Source: Rosa chinensis
Taxonomy: Eukaryota > Streptophyta > Magnoliopsida > Rosales > Rosaceae
Assembly (NCBI RefSeq): GCF_002994745.2
Contig: NC_037093.1
Coordinates: 68,715,510 to 68,779,509 of the forward strand
Direction: 5' to 3'
DNA length: 64,000 nt
Of this stretch, positions 52,404-64,000 are shown in pieces. The notes under the pieces were generated by a model. It was given only the letters and a program-made list of their open reading frames with translations. It did no database searches and had not been told where the DNA came from. The position numbers were made by a program, and so were the translations under genes. Positions within the stretch are counted from its first letter, which is position 1, and every line of letters starts with the position of its first letter.

Positions 52404-55400
52404 TCACAACAAACCTGCCTCGAACAGATTTCTCCGTCTTAAGGTCTCATCCACAAGCTTGAAAGTCTTCTTCACCAACTTTTGATCAAGGGCAGTAGTT
52501 CTATAGATCTTAAACACGCGGTCCACACGATCCGGGGTGGTGCTCTGAAAATACAATTCCTCAAATTTTTTCTTCACAAACCTGAAAGCAAACATGTACA
52601 ATGGTTATTAGACCTATAGCAACAGTAGGTCCAGGCAGGCTTAGAACACTAATAATTGAGCAGGTTCGGCCACACGTTGAGTGTCTCCATTTTAGTTTCT
52701 CTATAATGAAAACGGTTGAGCTTTAGTGAAGCTTTCAGCCAGCTATAGATCCAATTTTGACCACAGATTGGACAAGAAACAGTTTGCAGAGCTATGGTAG
52801 TTCTGTTCCTTCCATTTTAAGCAAAGGACCACAAAGATGCAGACACTTACTCGTATGCATGTTCAATTTCTTGTTTTCCTGTAGAAACTGGCTGGTAATC
52901 TTTGAACCACTCACACACATTAAGTGGCACCTACACAATGAATCATCAAGTATCAACAACCCATACAAATGTGAGCTTGCTGCTAACGAATAACTGCATA
53001 CTGATCTACTGACTCTTACCTTTAGAACCTTCTTCTCGAATATATCGAACTTGTTTAGAAATAGCATGAAGGACGTTTTCTGCATCCAAAAGCAAAAATG
53101 AAAACAAAGCATTCAATGTAAAAAAGCCAAACTTTTAGAGAAAGGAATTTCCAGTCGCACATGCGACACACACACACACACACACAGAGGACAACTTGGA
53201 AGAAAAGAAACCTCAAAACAAGGTTGCTTCAGGACCCAGTCAAAAAGTTCCTTTGTTTCCATCATTCGATTCTTGCTTTCATCTTCAAAGAGTGTTTGAT
53301 CATAACTGTAACACAATTTTCAAAACAGGACTAATTTAGCTTGACAGTGGTATTTGACATGCTTATGCTGACATACTACATGCAAGAAAATAGGGGTGGC
53401 AATTGCATACTCAAGACCGAAAACTGTTTCATACGTCCCTTTTACTTTCCCTACTGCAATTAATGGAATAGTGTACATAAAACAACTTTCAGTGACAGCA
53501 ATGGAAGTTAACATGAATTAATTTCCTTATTGAGTTATTTTCATGTTAACAAGGATCTTGGGGACTTTCTTAAGAGGTACTTTCCTGCTTTGACCCATTA
53601 ACAAAGAAAACAAAATGGCAACCACAAGCAAGATATGGGCATATTGCTCTGAAAGAATGGCTGCTGATGATTAGTCAAGAACCGGGATCAATTGCTACGA
53701 TCATGCATGCGTATGAGGATGTAATAGTAATGTGAAAGCAAGGAGGATCTTACTCGCTAACAGCAGCACAAAATATAACAGCTGTAACACCTTCAAAAAG
53801 ATGGATCCATTTCCTCCTCTCGTTTCTCTGGCCTCCAACATCAAAGAGTCTATATACTTCACCACTTTTCTTGTTTTCGCCAACAGGGCTGCCAATCAAA
53901 ATTATCGCTGAGTTGTCTGATTGTACTTTGAACCATATAAATGAGTTGCAGTATCATAAGAATATTTCTGAAAGAAATTCATCGTGAACTAAACTATATC
54001 CTTAGAGCATCCTCAAGTTGCTTTCATCCTTTGTATTTTTGAATAATGGCTGATTAAGGACGAATGGATGGCATGATTAAACACATAGAAATAAGAAATA
54101 ATTACCTGAACTGGATCTCTACAACACCAGTTGTACGAACTCTTGCATAAAGAACATCTTCCTGCAATATCAAACATGCCAACTTTCTGAGAGAACAGTT
54201 GTACCTTTTCCACAGTGTAAACAGTAACCAACAGATATATCAACTCCTGCACCTTCTTCAGTTCAAGAAACAATCAGTTACTAGAGTGAACTGTACATAC
54301 CTTGGTTGGAATGTAATTTGTGTCAGCTAATCTTTGTAGATTTTCCATGAAATAGTTGGCACAATCAGGAACTTGGAGCTCATTACCACGAGTATATGTT
54401 TCCTACAATTGCATGAATGGGATACTTCACTTAAAGCATTGGACAGAAGACCGAAGCTGTGCTAAGCACAATTGTTTAAGCACTAGGAATGATGTCAAAC
54501 AATTGGAATATATCAGGTACAAGAAGTTACAGCTACCTGAATTGCTGCATCTTTCCAAAGAGTCTCTATCTCCTGTGCAAGCTCTTTAGTTAGACGTGGA
54601 TAATCCAATCTGCCCCCTATTTTTGATAGTTTCTCTCCAATTTCCTGATAAAAGGAACCAAACTTTTTACTTAGCAAACAAGCACTTCTCTTCAAACACG
54701 GTATGAGCAAGCAGGAATCTTAAAAGGACAAAATTCATAAATTGGCTGTAAGGATAAATCATATGTTAAAAACAGTGAAACTTTCACCATTTGTACAGTA
54801 AATAAAAAGATAAAACCTGATAAGGCAGTTTAGTAAACTATGAAATGATGAGATCAAACCTGATTTTCACTAGATATTTCATATGTTTCACTGTCATTCT
54901 GAGCGAGCTCCTTTGACCCATCATACAATATCTGTTCAACCACATCATGCATACATTAAATACAGGACTAACATTCATCTTCTTTTGCACCAAAGAAGAG
55001 TGCTTGCAGGAAAACAATGCTTTCTGCTATAAAGAGCTCACACTAATATTCTTTGTATTATGCAGAAAGGGAAATAACCAACACACCCTTTCAAGTATTG
55101 CGTACTTTTATGGTCTGATACACATTGGCATGTATGACTGATATGTAGCTCTTGAGTTCTGCATCATCGAAGCCGGTTTGAAACAAAAGCTTTATCTGCA
55201 AATAAACCATATTTAATATTTTTGTTTTAGTAAACAAAATTTATAAAATCTTAAACCGAGAAACATATACAATATCTTACCTGCTTGAAGATTGTGGACT
55301 TCCCTGACTCCCCAGCACCTTAAAACAATAGAATGATCACATTACTTATAGAACAAAGTTTAGCCTTTACTACGGATTTTAAAAAAATAAATATATCTAA

Positions 55401-55971
55401 ACTGGAACGTGAGAAAGGAAAAGGTACGAATGTAGTTTTTATATGTGGAAAACATTACATATAAATTTATGTTTATTACTATACCTATAAATTTATGTTT
55501 ATTACTAGCAATAGCATTAGAAGATAAAACAGTACTTGACACCTCTTGGTCATAAAGATTCTAGTTTTCAACCATAGCAAACTCAAACTGTTGAGAACAT
55601 GATGTTCTGCATGCAAATCTTAAAAAGGCAAGCAGAACATTATATATACCTAGTAGGAGAAGTTTCTGGATATGTTTTTCAGCCTTCGTTTCTTGTTCAA
55701 TTCTCCTTTCAATTTCTGCAGTCTGGATGCAAGGCATCAAAAATAAATTAGATGCTGATAAAAGATTCAAAGAACGATAATTAAAACATCATCGACCTGA
55801 AAGAATCTTGTTCGAAACAAATGAAATATTTAAAAAAAAAATGCAAAGCTGCTCTGGCAACACTTGATCAATGAGATAACAAAATTTGAATTATCATGCA
55901 GAATCCACCTGTGCATTCTCTTCATTGTCCGCTTCATTGTAATGCTGGTTTTTGCTGCAGAGTGAGCCCAT
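52404..55971 (-). CDS. GPA1: Heterotrimeric G protein alpha subunit
   Basis: Thirteen coding exons (55971-55909, 55722-55650, 55318-55281, 55195-55106, 54931-54860, 54644-54537, 54402-54301, 54161-54106, 53888-53754, 53305-53212, 53079-53020, 52930-52851, 52581-52404) sum to 1149 bases, or 382 residues. MGSLC at the start gives an N-myristoylation Gly2 and a likely palmitoylated Cys5 for plasma-membrane attachment. Nucleotide motifs are complete: P-loop GAGESGKST (46-54), switch I RVRTTG (189-194), switch II DVGGQR (217-222), NKFD (286-289) and TTALDQ near 360. The C terminus is [11 protein letters not shown]. Known role: self-activating plant G-alpha, held inactive by RGS1, acting with AGB1/AGG in growth, stomatal and sugar or ABA responses. 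It is the single canonical G-alpha, not an extra-large XLG. All residues needed for GTP binding are present. Confidence 0.97.
53166..53186. repeat. (CA)n microsatellite in a GPA1 intron
   Basis: About ten CA units lie about 25 bases from the donor of the GPA1 exon ending at 53212, in the intron between coding exons 10 and 11. Confidence 0.85.
55459..55512. repeat. Short tandem duplication in a GPA1 intron
   Basis: A unit of about 30 bases, containing TATAAATTTATGTTTATTAC, occurs twice in succession within the intron between GPA1 coding exons 2 and 3. Confidence 0.7.
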
Positions 55972-58148
55972 ATTTTCTAATACAATAGACAGCATAGAAG
56001 ATGCACAAGTCAAGCTCAATACCGTCTTATATGTATCTCCAATTCCCTTCTGTAATGTTCCTACATAATGTGTTTCAAAAGCACCTAATCACAAAGCTAA
56101 ATATATCAAGGAGCAATAAAGATAATCTCACACTACTTCCCTGAATAGAAAAACCATTGGCCCCGGAACAAAACATTACAAGTAAAAAGCACAGTGCCTG
56201 GGCATGAATTCGTTATGAGCTAAAGTGATAGAGTTTCTATTGATTCTAAGTTGGGCAGACAACAAAAACATGATGCAAACCACAAAATACTAGTTAATCA
56301 GTGAGGCTCAGATTCGTATTGGCTTTTCACACTTCCTATAAATTTAGTAATACATATTAATTAATATGTAGAATTTGCCCATCTTCCAGAAGGAAAAGTA
56401 GCCCAGTATACAAAATCAGTAAATAGACAAACCCAAAACGCTATTCCATCAACCCAGTTCCTAATTCTTGACAATATAATTTTCCCATCAACTACAAAAA
56501 AAAAAACTCATAGTTCCAGAAATATTAGGACTAGCCCATGAAACAAAATCACTAAATAAACAAGCCCAGTAACTCAATCAAGAAACAAAAGAGAATCCAA
56601 AACCTCTTGATCTAGCAACAACACCAGAGATCTGTTGAGAACCTGAAATGAGCTATTGTAAGTAAGAAAGTTTACCTGCAGAGAAAAGAAAAGAAAATTG
56701 AATCGCCCGAGGAGGAGTTGTGTGTTGAAACTTCGGATACTGGGGTAGGGTTATATACAAAAACCAATGCAGGGTGTTTGAGAGTCCGTGTGTATATATA
56801 AGTGTGTGGATAGTTGGGAAGAAATCGAAATGGGGGTGTTGGCTAAATCTGGAAATAAGAAGAAGAAAAGAAAGAAAGTAAACAAAGAGCGCCGAAAGCT
56901 GCAAGAGCCAGCCTATTGTTTCTTCTTGGCTATTCACTTTCAGTCAAAGATGGAGAAAGAAAAGACAGGACCCCAAAATAAAAAAATGAAACTATATTTA
57001 TTTATATACTTGTTTGAAAAAAAAAATATATTAGAATAATAATATTATCTTCTTGGGACAATCCACGGTCTGTGTCTGAGACTATATACGCTTTTGACTG
57101 CCTTACGTACTGATGAGTCTTCTAGTTCTTGGGGTGCATCTGCCCAAAACAATGCCAGGTTGTGCCACCATATGGTGGGTCATCTGCTCCTCCTTCCCCT
57201 ACTCCCCATCTTTGTCTCTGTCTCTGTCTCTGTCCTCCCAAACACTGGCGGTGATGACAGTTTACCTTCCGGGCCTTTCCATGTTCTTCAATGTGATTCC
57301 TTTTCTCGACTCACCTTAATTAGGGACGAATTTAAGAACCTTTTTTTGTTTCATGTAATAAGATAATCAGTTTGACAACGGATTTAAAGTTTGGAGGATT
57401 TATTGAACAATTTATCACGACAGTTGCACACTCGATGACATTTTTTGCTCTTGCATTCTCCATCACATCGTCCATCCTCTTACGTAAAGATGGGTTACTC
57501 CAATGGTTGTTTTAACAACTTTAGTTATTGCTCCTAACAAATCTTCCACAAATCTTCTATTTTTTTTTTTTCCTCAGAGAACATAATCCACGAAAATTGT
57601 GAATAATGGTAACACGGGATGTTACTGGTTGGTCAATATCTTCAATTAGTAGTCCAAAAAGGACTTGATCATATTTTTACAATCATTTATCTTATGAAAA
57701 TTCTAGATTAACTATCATTATATAAGTTGAAAGGCAAATCTAGCATTGAAAAATCCGGAGCATCCCGTACTCCAAATTACGTTAACAAGTTCAGATTTCA
57801 TATTTTTAATAAATACTTATGAAATATGTAAATTGTAATTAAAATCTCAACCAAGTTAATTTTTTTTTTATCTCAAAAAAAAGAATCTCAATCAAGTTAC
57901 CAAAGACAAAGAATGAAATAATTAGAAACTATAAATTCCTTCAAAAAAAATTAGAAACAATAAATAGATATCAGCCCAACTTATACTACGAGCCGATAAG
58001 ACAGTCCAACCGAGCTTAGAAAAGGAATCTAATACCAGTCCAGCTCGGAAAATGGATATAATACCAGCGCAGCACACCCATTCAAATCCACAGCCCAGCC
58101 CAAAACCTCCCTATCCCCCAATGTCCCAGCCTAACAGCAAGTTACAGT
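55972..58148. other. GPA1 5' leader/promoter region and spacer
   Basis: Immediately upstream of the GPA1 ATG is leader sequence, probably interrupted by an intron, since C/T-rich exon-like DNA reappears around 56680-56760. A TATA element lies at 56793-56800. From 57040 to 58148 I see AT-rich spacer with no gene; the end of this stretch is the 3' flank of the hydrolase gene. Confidence 0.45.
56793..56800 (-). promoter_or_regulatory. Candidate TATA box of GPA1
   Basis: TATATATA, read on the minus strand as CTTATATATACAC, lies a few tens of bases upstream of a C/T-rich stretch that looks like a first leader exon. This distance and context fit a core promoter. The transcription start is not visible from sequence alone. 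Confidence 0.4.
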
Positions 58149-59452
58149 TCAGACTCGGTCCTTGCACAAGAAGCTTTGTACAATGTTGTTGAACTGTACA
58201 GCATCTTCAATCTGGGGAATGTGTGATGTGTTCTTGATCACCTCCAGTCTCGCTTTCGTCCCCAGAAGCCTGCAATCACAAGAAGCGAAATAACAAGTAA
58301 CATGATAACATACATCTCGAAGCAATTAAATTGATCAAACACAAATCGAAAAATAGTACATACTGCTTCAGCTCAGTAGCCATCTCCAGAGGAAATATCT
58401 GGTCGTTTTCTCCCCACACTATCAAAACCTCCTACATTATACAGCCCAAGTAGCAACTTAGCATTGCAAATCAAAATCAAAATCACTGTTAGTTACTTAA
58501 ACCATAGAATTACCGGGTTGCTAATACCTTATCATGAAGAGGAGATATGTTTGCTTTGTCATCTCTTCCAATTGTCACTCCCTTCAAAAGTTCCATCTTC
58601 TCCTTCCTTTTATCCGAGTACAATTTCTACATTTGTAAACAAATCCAATCAATACAATTCGGATGAATCTCGAAATAATATACCGACATATGAAGTAGAC
58701 ATTTTTCATCGGAGAATTTTTACTGCTGTAGAAAAGATGATCTTATCACATGAAAAGGGATAATGTAATGTTGATTCGACCTCTATGAAAATACATATAT
58801 ATACCTGTACGAAGTCATTCATGAAAAATTGGGGGATCATGTCAAGTTTCTTGGACATGGCGAGAGCCATCAACTTGTGGAGCTGCGCGGCGGTGGCCGG
58901 AAGCATAAGGTCCTCAATTTTGTCGACGTCGGCTCTGTTGAGCAATGCCTCGCTATCTCTCCGTCTCATGTTGACCCCTGAGCTGGCGATCACCACCTTC
59001 TCGACTCTCTCCGGCCACGTCCTGGCCAAGTGATACGCCACGAACCCGCCGTAGCTGGTCCCCACCACGCTGAACCTCTCCACGCCCAGCTTCTCGAGCA
59101 GCTTCGCCACCGAGGCCGCCTGAAACGTTTCGGCCCGGTTCGGTGACGTGGTGGTCGAGCCGCCGAAGAAGACCAGATCGGGGACGTAGACGTTGAATAT
59201 GGGAGAGAAGAACTGGACCTGCTTCCGCCACTGCCACATGGCGGCAGGTCCGAAGCCGTGGATGAGGACCAAGGAGGGCTTTTGGTTTTGTTTGGGGTTT
59301 GTTTGGTAATTCGGGTTGGGGCCCCAGAAGTGGAGGGTGGTGTCGTCGTCGATCTTCATAGACTGCTGCGAGAGGCCGGAGGCGGCGAGGCAGCGGCGGA
59401 CGTAGATGCCCCATAGGGTTACGGGGCTGAGGAACGAGGGCAGAATCGTCAT
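58149..59452 (-). CDS. Alpha/beta hydrolase superfamily protein
   Basis: Four exons (59452-58805, 58626-58528, 58431-58364, 58269-58149) sum to 936 bases, or 311 residues, the usual size. The fold is complete: strand and oxyanion loop LVLIHGFG (HGFG at 65-68), nucleophile elbow GTSYGG (Ser133), acid Asp259 in WGENDQIFP, and His288 in NTSHIPQIE. Residues 1-35 hold a short hydrophobic stretch (FLSPVTLWGIYVRRCLAASGL) that might anchor or target it. The pattern resembles the plant MAG-lipase/epoxide-hydrolase-like clade, but substrate cannot be read from sequence. The start at 59452 is the first ATG in frame; upstream in-frame codons include only non-ATG alternatives. By position it matches the hydrolase that follows the PAA2 neighbourhood in Arabidopsis. 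Confidence 0.9.
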
Positions 59453-61435
59453 TTTATGATCAGTGGAGGAAGAAGACTGTATGGGAAAGTGATATACGAA
59501 CAATGGTCTCCTGTTTTTGCGTTTGGTTTTTCTGTCTCTTTTACCCTAATTTTGGAAACAAAGAATGAAATGCGTGTGGGCGTGAGAATTGATATACTTA
59601 ATTTACAGATGGGGGTTGGTTTCGGTAGATGTGCCCAACTTTCACCAATCTCTTGCTTTTTCTATAATTGGGCTGCCAAGTGGTTAGTGTTTATAAACTG
59701 TGTAAACAGTACAGTACACATCTTCCGATTCCATGAACGACACCAAACTTTGTTTTTCGTACATATACCCACACCAAACTTTGTCAAGCTAGCTAACTGC
59801 ATGTGAATAGTAATTCCAAACAACATGAGCGGACAGATGCAATCCACAATATGATCGTTTTACAACAGCGATGATGATCTAATGGTAGAAATTGTTAATA
59901 CCGACCCTTTTTTTATTTCTTTTTGAAGAAGAAGAAGAAGAACTGCTATGCCAATTGTTCAGCATACATTAATTGCATGTCATTGGTGTTGAATGTACAT
60001 CAACAACTAGCTGCTGTAATAATATTATGAGGGTAAAGGCTGAGCCTCTCAGCTTAATCGGTTCCAAATCCCATTATAGACAAATTTTTTTAACAAGCAG
60101 CCGCTATAAGACAACCAGAAGACAGAAGTTTAGGGCTGCTTCGTTCCAAGTTGAAGTCAATAGCCCACGCTATCTTCTACTAATAATAGTTAGTAAGAAA
60201 TTAAGGGTTGAACTTCGTGTTCAATGAAATTGAAATGAGGTCACGTACTATTGTACTAAGCTATACATAAGAGCCCACGTAGCTAGCTAACAGTACTTTT
60301 CTCGTATCCCACCAACTATGATTTGGATCGATGGAAAAAGAATTGATCCTTCACGATCCAACGACCATTCATATTCTTCCGATTATTGCACAAGCAGAGA
60401 CTAAAACCTTGCCTGATGATCACTTGCTAGGTTAATTTACTATTAGGAGAAGGTTGAAAGCTAGGGGTTACCAAATTTTTATCCTCTATAATTATGCTTT
60501 AACTTAAACCCTTGTTATTTTTAGTGTGACATGTATTGCTATATAATGCATATGCTATGTGCCAAGTTCTCCAAACTATGCAAAATGCCCGCAAGGCGTT
60601 GGACGAAATTCCTCAGAGAACATTGGCAGAGTGCTCAAGCTAGCTGATCTCACTGGTGTGCGCTATGCTTGTGTCGTTGATTCGAGGCCGGCAAATCAAA
60701 GGTAAACCCTACATACTCAAATCATATTTCAATTCCTGTCATGCTTATAATCACCAAGGGAATTTGTTGTTTTATGTATTATGGTCATATTTGAGCTTTC
60801 CAGTTTAGCCAAAAGACAAGCTTAGGTTTACACATTCTAGGAGCTTTCCTTGTTGCCATTGACGAAAGAGAGTCTTGAGAATTCTATCCAAATAAGCCAG
60901 TGGGTGTTCGGTGTTCTTCCAGTGGCAACATGCCAAAATCTGATCTTGACCTCTTAACACCACTAGTCTACTATTCAAAATATCATTCAGCATAGCCTTA
61001 CCTACCCCAGAAATGAGACATTAGGCCAATAAACAAGTAGCCATAGAATCATAGATTCTGTATATCAATATATATCCCTTTATTTTCCTTAGTGGATTGC
61101 CTCGATAGTTATTGGTTTTTGTGTGTGTATGTGTGTGTGGGGCTAACTATTGAAATAGGAGCATTTTATAAATTCATCTATTACTCGTTTGGTGCTTCAT
61201 GTAGTTTGTATAGCCAAGAAAAGTCAAGAGTTAGGCAAGTCATTCGCTGTACAAATTGTATTTGAAAAATGGAGGGTGTTGCAGGACCCCAGAGAATACA
61301 CATATATATGTATGGTTGGTGAGAAAATGAATGATGAGGCTAGGTCTCTCATCCTCAGCCTTCTTGGAAATCCTACATAATTTCCATCTCGTCTAGAAGA
61401 CGTTGGTTAATTTTCTGGACCGTCTCATTCTCAAT
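59453..61435. other. Intergenic region between the hydrolase and the RLCK gene
   Basis: AT-rich spacer with a short GAA run near 59926-59940 and a PPR-gene remnant at 60551-60720 (listed separately). The rightmost part includes TG-rich sequence near 61120-61140 and the probable leader of the kinase gene. No intact gene seen. Confidence 0.5.
60551..60720 (+). pseudogene. Fragment of a pentatricopeptide-repeat (PPR) gene
   Basis: From 60551 the plus frame reads YAMCQVLQTMQNARKALDEI followed by PQRT, then meets a stop at 60641-60643. The YAxC...ARK.LDEIPQRT order is the typical end of one PPR motif and start of the next. Shortly after, in a shifted frame, IRGRQIKG resembles the GRQIHG phrase found in PLS-class PPR proteins. 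Together they look like a small, internally deleted piece of such a gene. It is short, and chance similarity is not excluded. Confidence 0.35.
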
Positions 61436-63252
61436 ATGACTGCAGAGAAGATGTCATGGAAATGTATCCTCCCAGTCTGTTGTTCCAAAAGTAGTGATGC
61501 GGATTCCACAAGACAAGTTCAAGATAAGCGAACCCCTTTTCTGCAGCAAAGGCTGTCCATGTCGGATGTAATTAGCGATCCCAGCTATGCAGATGATCTC
61601 TCCAATTCTTTTTCCGGCCTAAACCTCCACGTGTTTTCACTAGCGGAGCTTAAAGTTGCAACAAACAACTTTTCATGGAGTAATTTGCTTGGTGAAGGCG
61701 GCTTTGGACCGGTTTACAAGGGGTTTGTTGATGACAATCTTAGGCCTGGAAAATTGAAGGCTCAGCCTGTAGCCGTCAAACTATTAGACTTGGATGGCTT
61801 TCAAGGCCATAGGGAGTGGCTGGTATGTTCTTTTAGCTCTTACACACTCTGTGTTTCAAATGTCGAGTAATGTTCATGTTCTAATTTCTAAGTAGCTAGT
61901 GTGGGATTAAAATAGTACTTTTGAGTGATTGTATGTGCTTCTCTTATCGTATAGGCAGAACTTGTTTTTCTTGGACAGCTGAGGCATCCCAATATTGTTA
62001 AGCTGATCGGATATTGTTGCGAAGAGGAGCATAGGCTTTTGGTATACGAATACATAGCCAGAGGAAGCTTGGAAGATCAACTCTTCAGAAGTGAGTTTCT
62101 TATTTCCATTTTTCTTGACATTTATATTAATCAGCTGCCAACTCTTCTAGTATTAATCGATCAGAGGCTTTTAGGATATTCTGCTGCTCTTCCATGGTCA
62201 ACCAGAATGAAAATCGCAGTTGGGGCGGCTAAGGGCCTAGCATTCCTGCATGAAGATCATAGGCCTGTCATATTCAGGGATTTTAAAACTTCAAATGTTC
62301 TGCTAGACTCTGTAAGTTTTGTTCTGAGCTCTCCTTCTCTGGGTCCCGTTCCCCTGGTCAGCTGCTGACCAGGGATTTTGTGCTCAACTACCGTCCGATT
62401 GACCGTCCGATTTCAATCGGACAGTTAATATGTATTATCTCTGAAAAATTTAAATACATATCAACCGTCCGATTGAAATCGGACGGTAGTTGAGCACAAA
62501 ATCCCTGGTCAGCTGCTGACCAGGGGAACATCTCTGATTTCTCTGACTCTATACATGGCATGTAATACAAGGAAACCAAGTAACATTTACACTTCATATT
62601 TTAGGATTATACAGCAAAACTTTCGGATTTTGGGTTAGCAAAGGATGGCCCAGAAGGAGAAGAAACTCATGTGGTAACACGTATACTAGGGACTCAAGGG
62701 TATGCAGCCCCTGAATACGTAAGGACAGGTAATTCCAATTCAATTCAAGCTAGCTGCTTAGGCACAACATGAAAACTCATGAATTTAAATTAATCAAATT
62801 TGACACGTTCGACTTCAGGTCACTTAACAACCAAGAGCGATGTGTATAGCTTTGGAGTAGTTCTATTAGAGCTGTTGACAGGTAAAAGGTCACTAGACAG
62901 AACCCGCCGGAGCCGTGAACAATGCCTTGTAGAATGGGCGAGGCCTCTGTTGAAGGACCCAAGAAAGCTTAACCGGATCATAGACCCGAGATTGGAGGGA
63001 CAGTATTCCAGCAAAGGGGCTAGAAAGGCAGCTACATTGGCTTATACTTGCTTGAGCAACAACCCGAAGTCGAGGCCTATGATGACGGATGTGGTTATGA
63101 TCTTGGAGTCTCTTCAGGGCTTCAACGAAGCGTTAACCTATCAACCATTTGTTTATGTCGCACCAAATGAAGAAAAGGACTGCAATGAAGATAAGGGAAA
63201 GTACCATTGCGGATACACCCTAAAAGAAGCTCTCAAGACGGAATTGATTTGA
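61436..63252 (+). CDS. Receptor-like cytoplasmic kinase, subfamily VII (RIPK/ARSK1-like)
   Basis: Five exons (61436-61822, 61955-62090, 62175-62311, 62605-62728, 62819-63252) sum to 1218 bases, or 405 residues. The start [20 protein letters not shown] has a Cys pair (15-16) that may be acylated. Motifs: GEGGFGPV (86-93), catalytic Lys115, RD motif in [10 protein letters not shown] (208-214; Phe where relatives have Tyr), DFG (228-230) and [10 protein letters not shown]. The insert [19 protein letters not shown] and the N-terminal pattern are those of RIPK and the root-specific kinase ARSK1. No extracellular or membrane segment exists. Expected role: a cytosolic kinase relaying signals from membrane receptors at the plasma membrane. 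Position next to GPA1 favours the ARSK1 orthologue. A MITE sits in intron 3. Confidence 0.93.
62348..62529. mobile_element. MITE with perfect terminal inverted repeats in a kinase intron
   Basis: The first 53 bases from GTTCCCCTGGTCAGCTGCTG onward are an exact reverse complement of the last 53. The whole 182-base element can fold into one long hairpin, apart from a small extra copy of CCGTCCGATTGA in the left arm. Each end also contains the palindrome CTGGTCAGCTGCTGACCAG. A hexamer TCTCTG lies near both sides (62336 and 62531), but the target duplication, and so the superfamily, is not settled. No coding capacity. It lies in the intron between kinase exons 3 and 4. Confidence 0.9.
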
Positions 63253-64000
63253 CACATTATCTTGGTATATGTGGGGAATTTGTAAGTACTCATAATAGTG
63301 GTATGCCATTGTATTTTCTGAACTATAAAATGATGGAAAAGAATGAAGCATAGATGATATCGTATGGTAATGATTAAGATACACTTGACTGAGAATAGAC
63401 CAAAAACCTACCGGATGTCTCAATCAATAAGGCAGCTCCTGATGATGTTAGTAATGACTGGAATTTCAAGTTTCAATCACCACCAACCCACAGGCCACAG
63501 GGCTTGAAATTTCTTCCCAGGTAGGCCCTAACTTCATTAGGTTTTTAGTGTTCACTCGAATATTTTTTTTTTTAAAAAAAAAAAAACATGTCGATCTTGT
63601 TGTTTGGCTCATATGTGGATGTACCAACCTTCTGGCGTACGCAAGATGTTTCTTCTCTGAGTGAAGGATTGAAAATGAAGATTGAAGAATTGGTTGCTTA
63701 ACAACCATATAAAGTATTAATTATGAGATAAATGTTTCACATGGACCATAAAGGGATGAGTCGCACCAAATTAAAGTTGGCATATTCCCCTCTAGCACGT
63801 AACATAGATTCTCATCAAGTGGAAGTTGTAGTAGAGTTAAGTTTTCATGTACACTTCATATATTAGGTATTTTTAGGTGCGTTTTTTCAGAAAAACGAAT
63901 GTTTCAAAAATTTTAAGAGAAAAAATTACATCAAAAGACTCTAACTAGATCTTCAAGCAAGTGATATTCACATTAAGGAGATAGCAAAGTTATCATCGAC
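63253..64000. other. Downstream flank of the kinase gene
   Basis: Probable 3' untranslated region followed by AT-rich spacer with a T8/A12 junction near 63570-63590. No gene or repeat of note. Confidence 0.5.

Noticed and set aside
58953..59414. Minus-strand Arg/Pro-rich frame overlapping the hydrolase exon 1.
   Set aside because: It is a frame-shifted shadow of the hydrolase; only the hydrolase frame has catalytic motifs.

Overview
This is a plant nuclear chromosome segment: many short exons with GT/AG introns, AT-rich spacers, microsatellites, and proteins that match land-plant families end to end. The proteins point to a eudicot. A Rosaceae-type genome is my impression, but I cannot prove it from the sequence. 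I see no rRNA, tRNA or CRISPR array and no prokaryotic or viral block.

Layout, left to right. A YggT-family plastid protein gene (minus, 23-1001). A chloroplast copper P1B-ATPase, PAA2/HMA8 (plus, 2888-8809, 17 exons). A 5.9 kb spacer with decayed repeats. The receptor kinase ERECTA (plus, 14694-21388, 27 exons). The class XI myosin XI-I (plus, 22978-35827, about 38 exons). An OXS3-like small nuclear protein (minus, 36653-37784). A secreted GH9 endoglucanase (minus, 40376-42343). A transposon-rich spacer with an intact-ended hAT element (43190-44613) and a small inverted-repeat element. FAP2, a chalcone-isomerase-fold fatty-acid-binding protein (minus, 45892-49018). A retroposon-like insertion with a near-perfect target duplication (50946-52033). 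The canonical G-alpha subunit GPA1 (minus, 52404-55971). An alpha/beta hydrolase (minus, 58149-59452). A PPR gene remnant. A receptor-like cytoplasmic kinase of the RIPK/ARSK1 type (plus, 61436-63252) with a perfect-inverted-repeat MITE in an intron.

There is no operon logic here, but gene order is informative. From my recollection of Arabidopsis locus numbers, YLMG2, PAA2, the OXS3-like gene and the hydrolase form one colinear series (At5g21920 to At5g21950). ERECTA, FAP2, GPA1 and the RLCK form a second (At2g26330 down to At2g26290). Both series appear here in order and interleaved, as expected if this window keeps an ancestral arrangement that Arabidopsis split by reciprocal gene loss after genome duplication. 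ERECTA and GPA1, both growth and stomatal signalling components, are therefore old neighbours. I found no clearly new molecular system. The best second-look items are the interleaved synteny, the hAT element carrying a LINE endonuclease fragment, the MITEs, short upstream ORFs before ERECTA and a Cys in the ERECTA activation loop.
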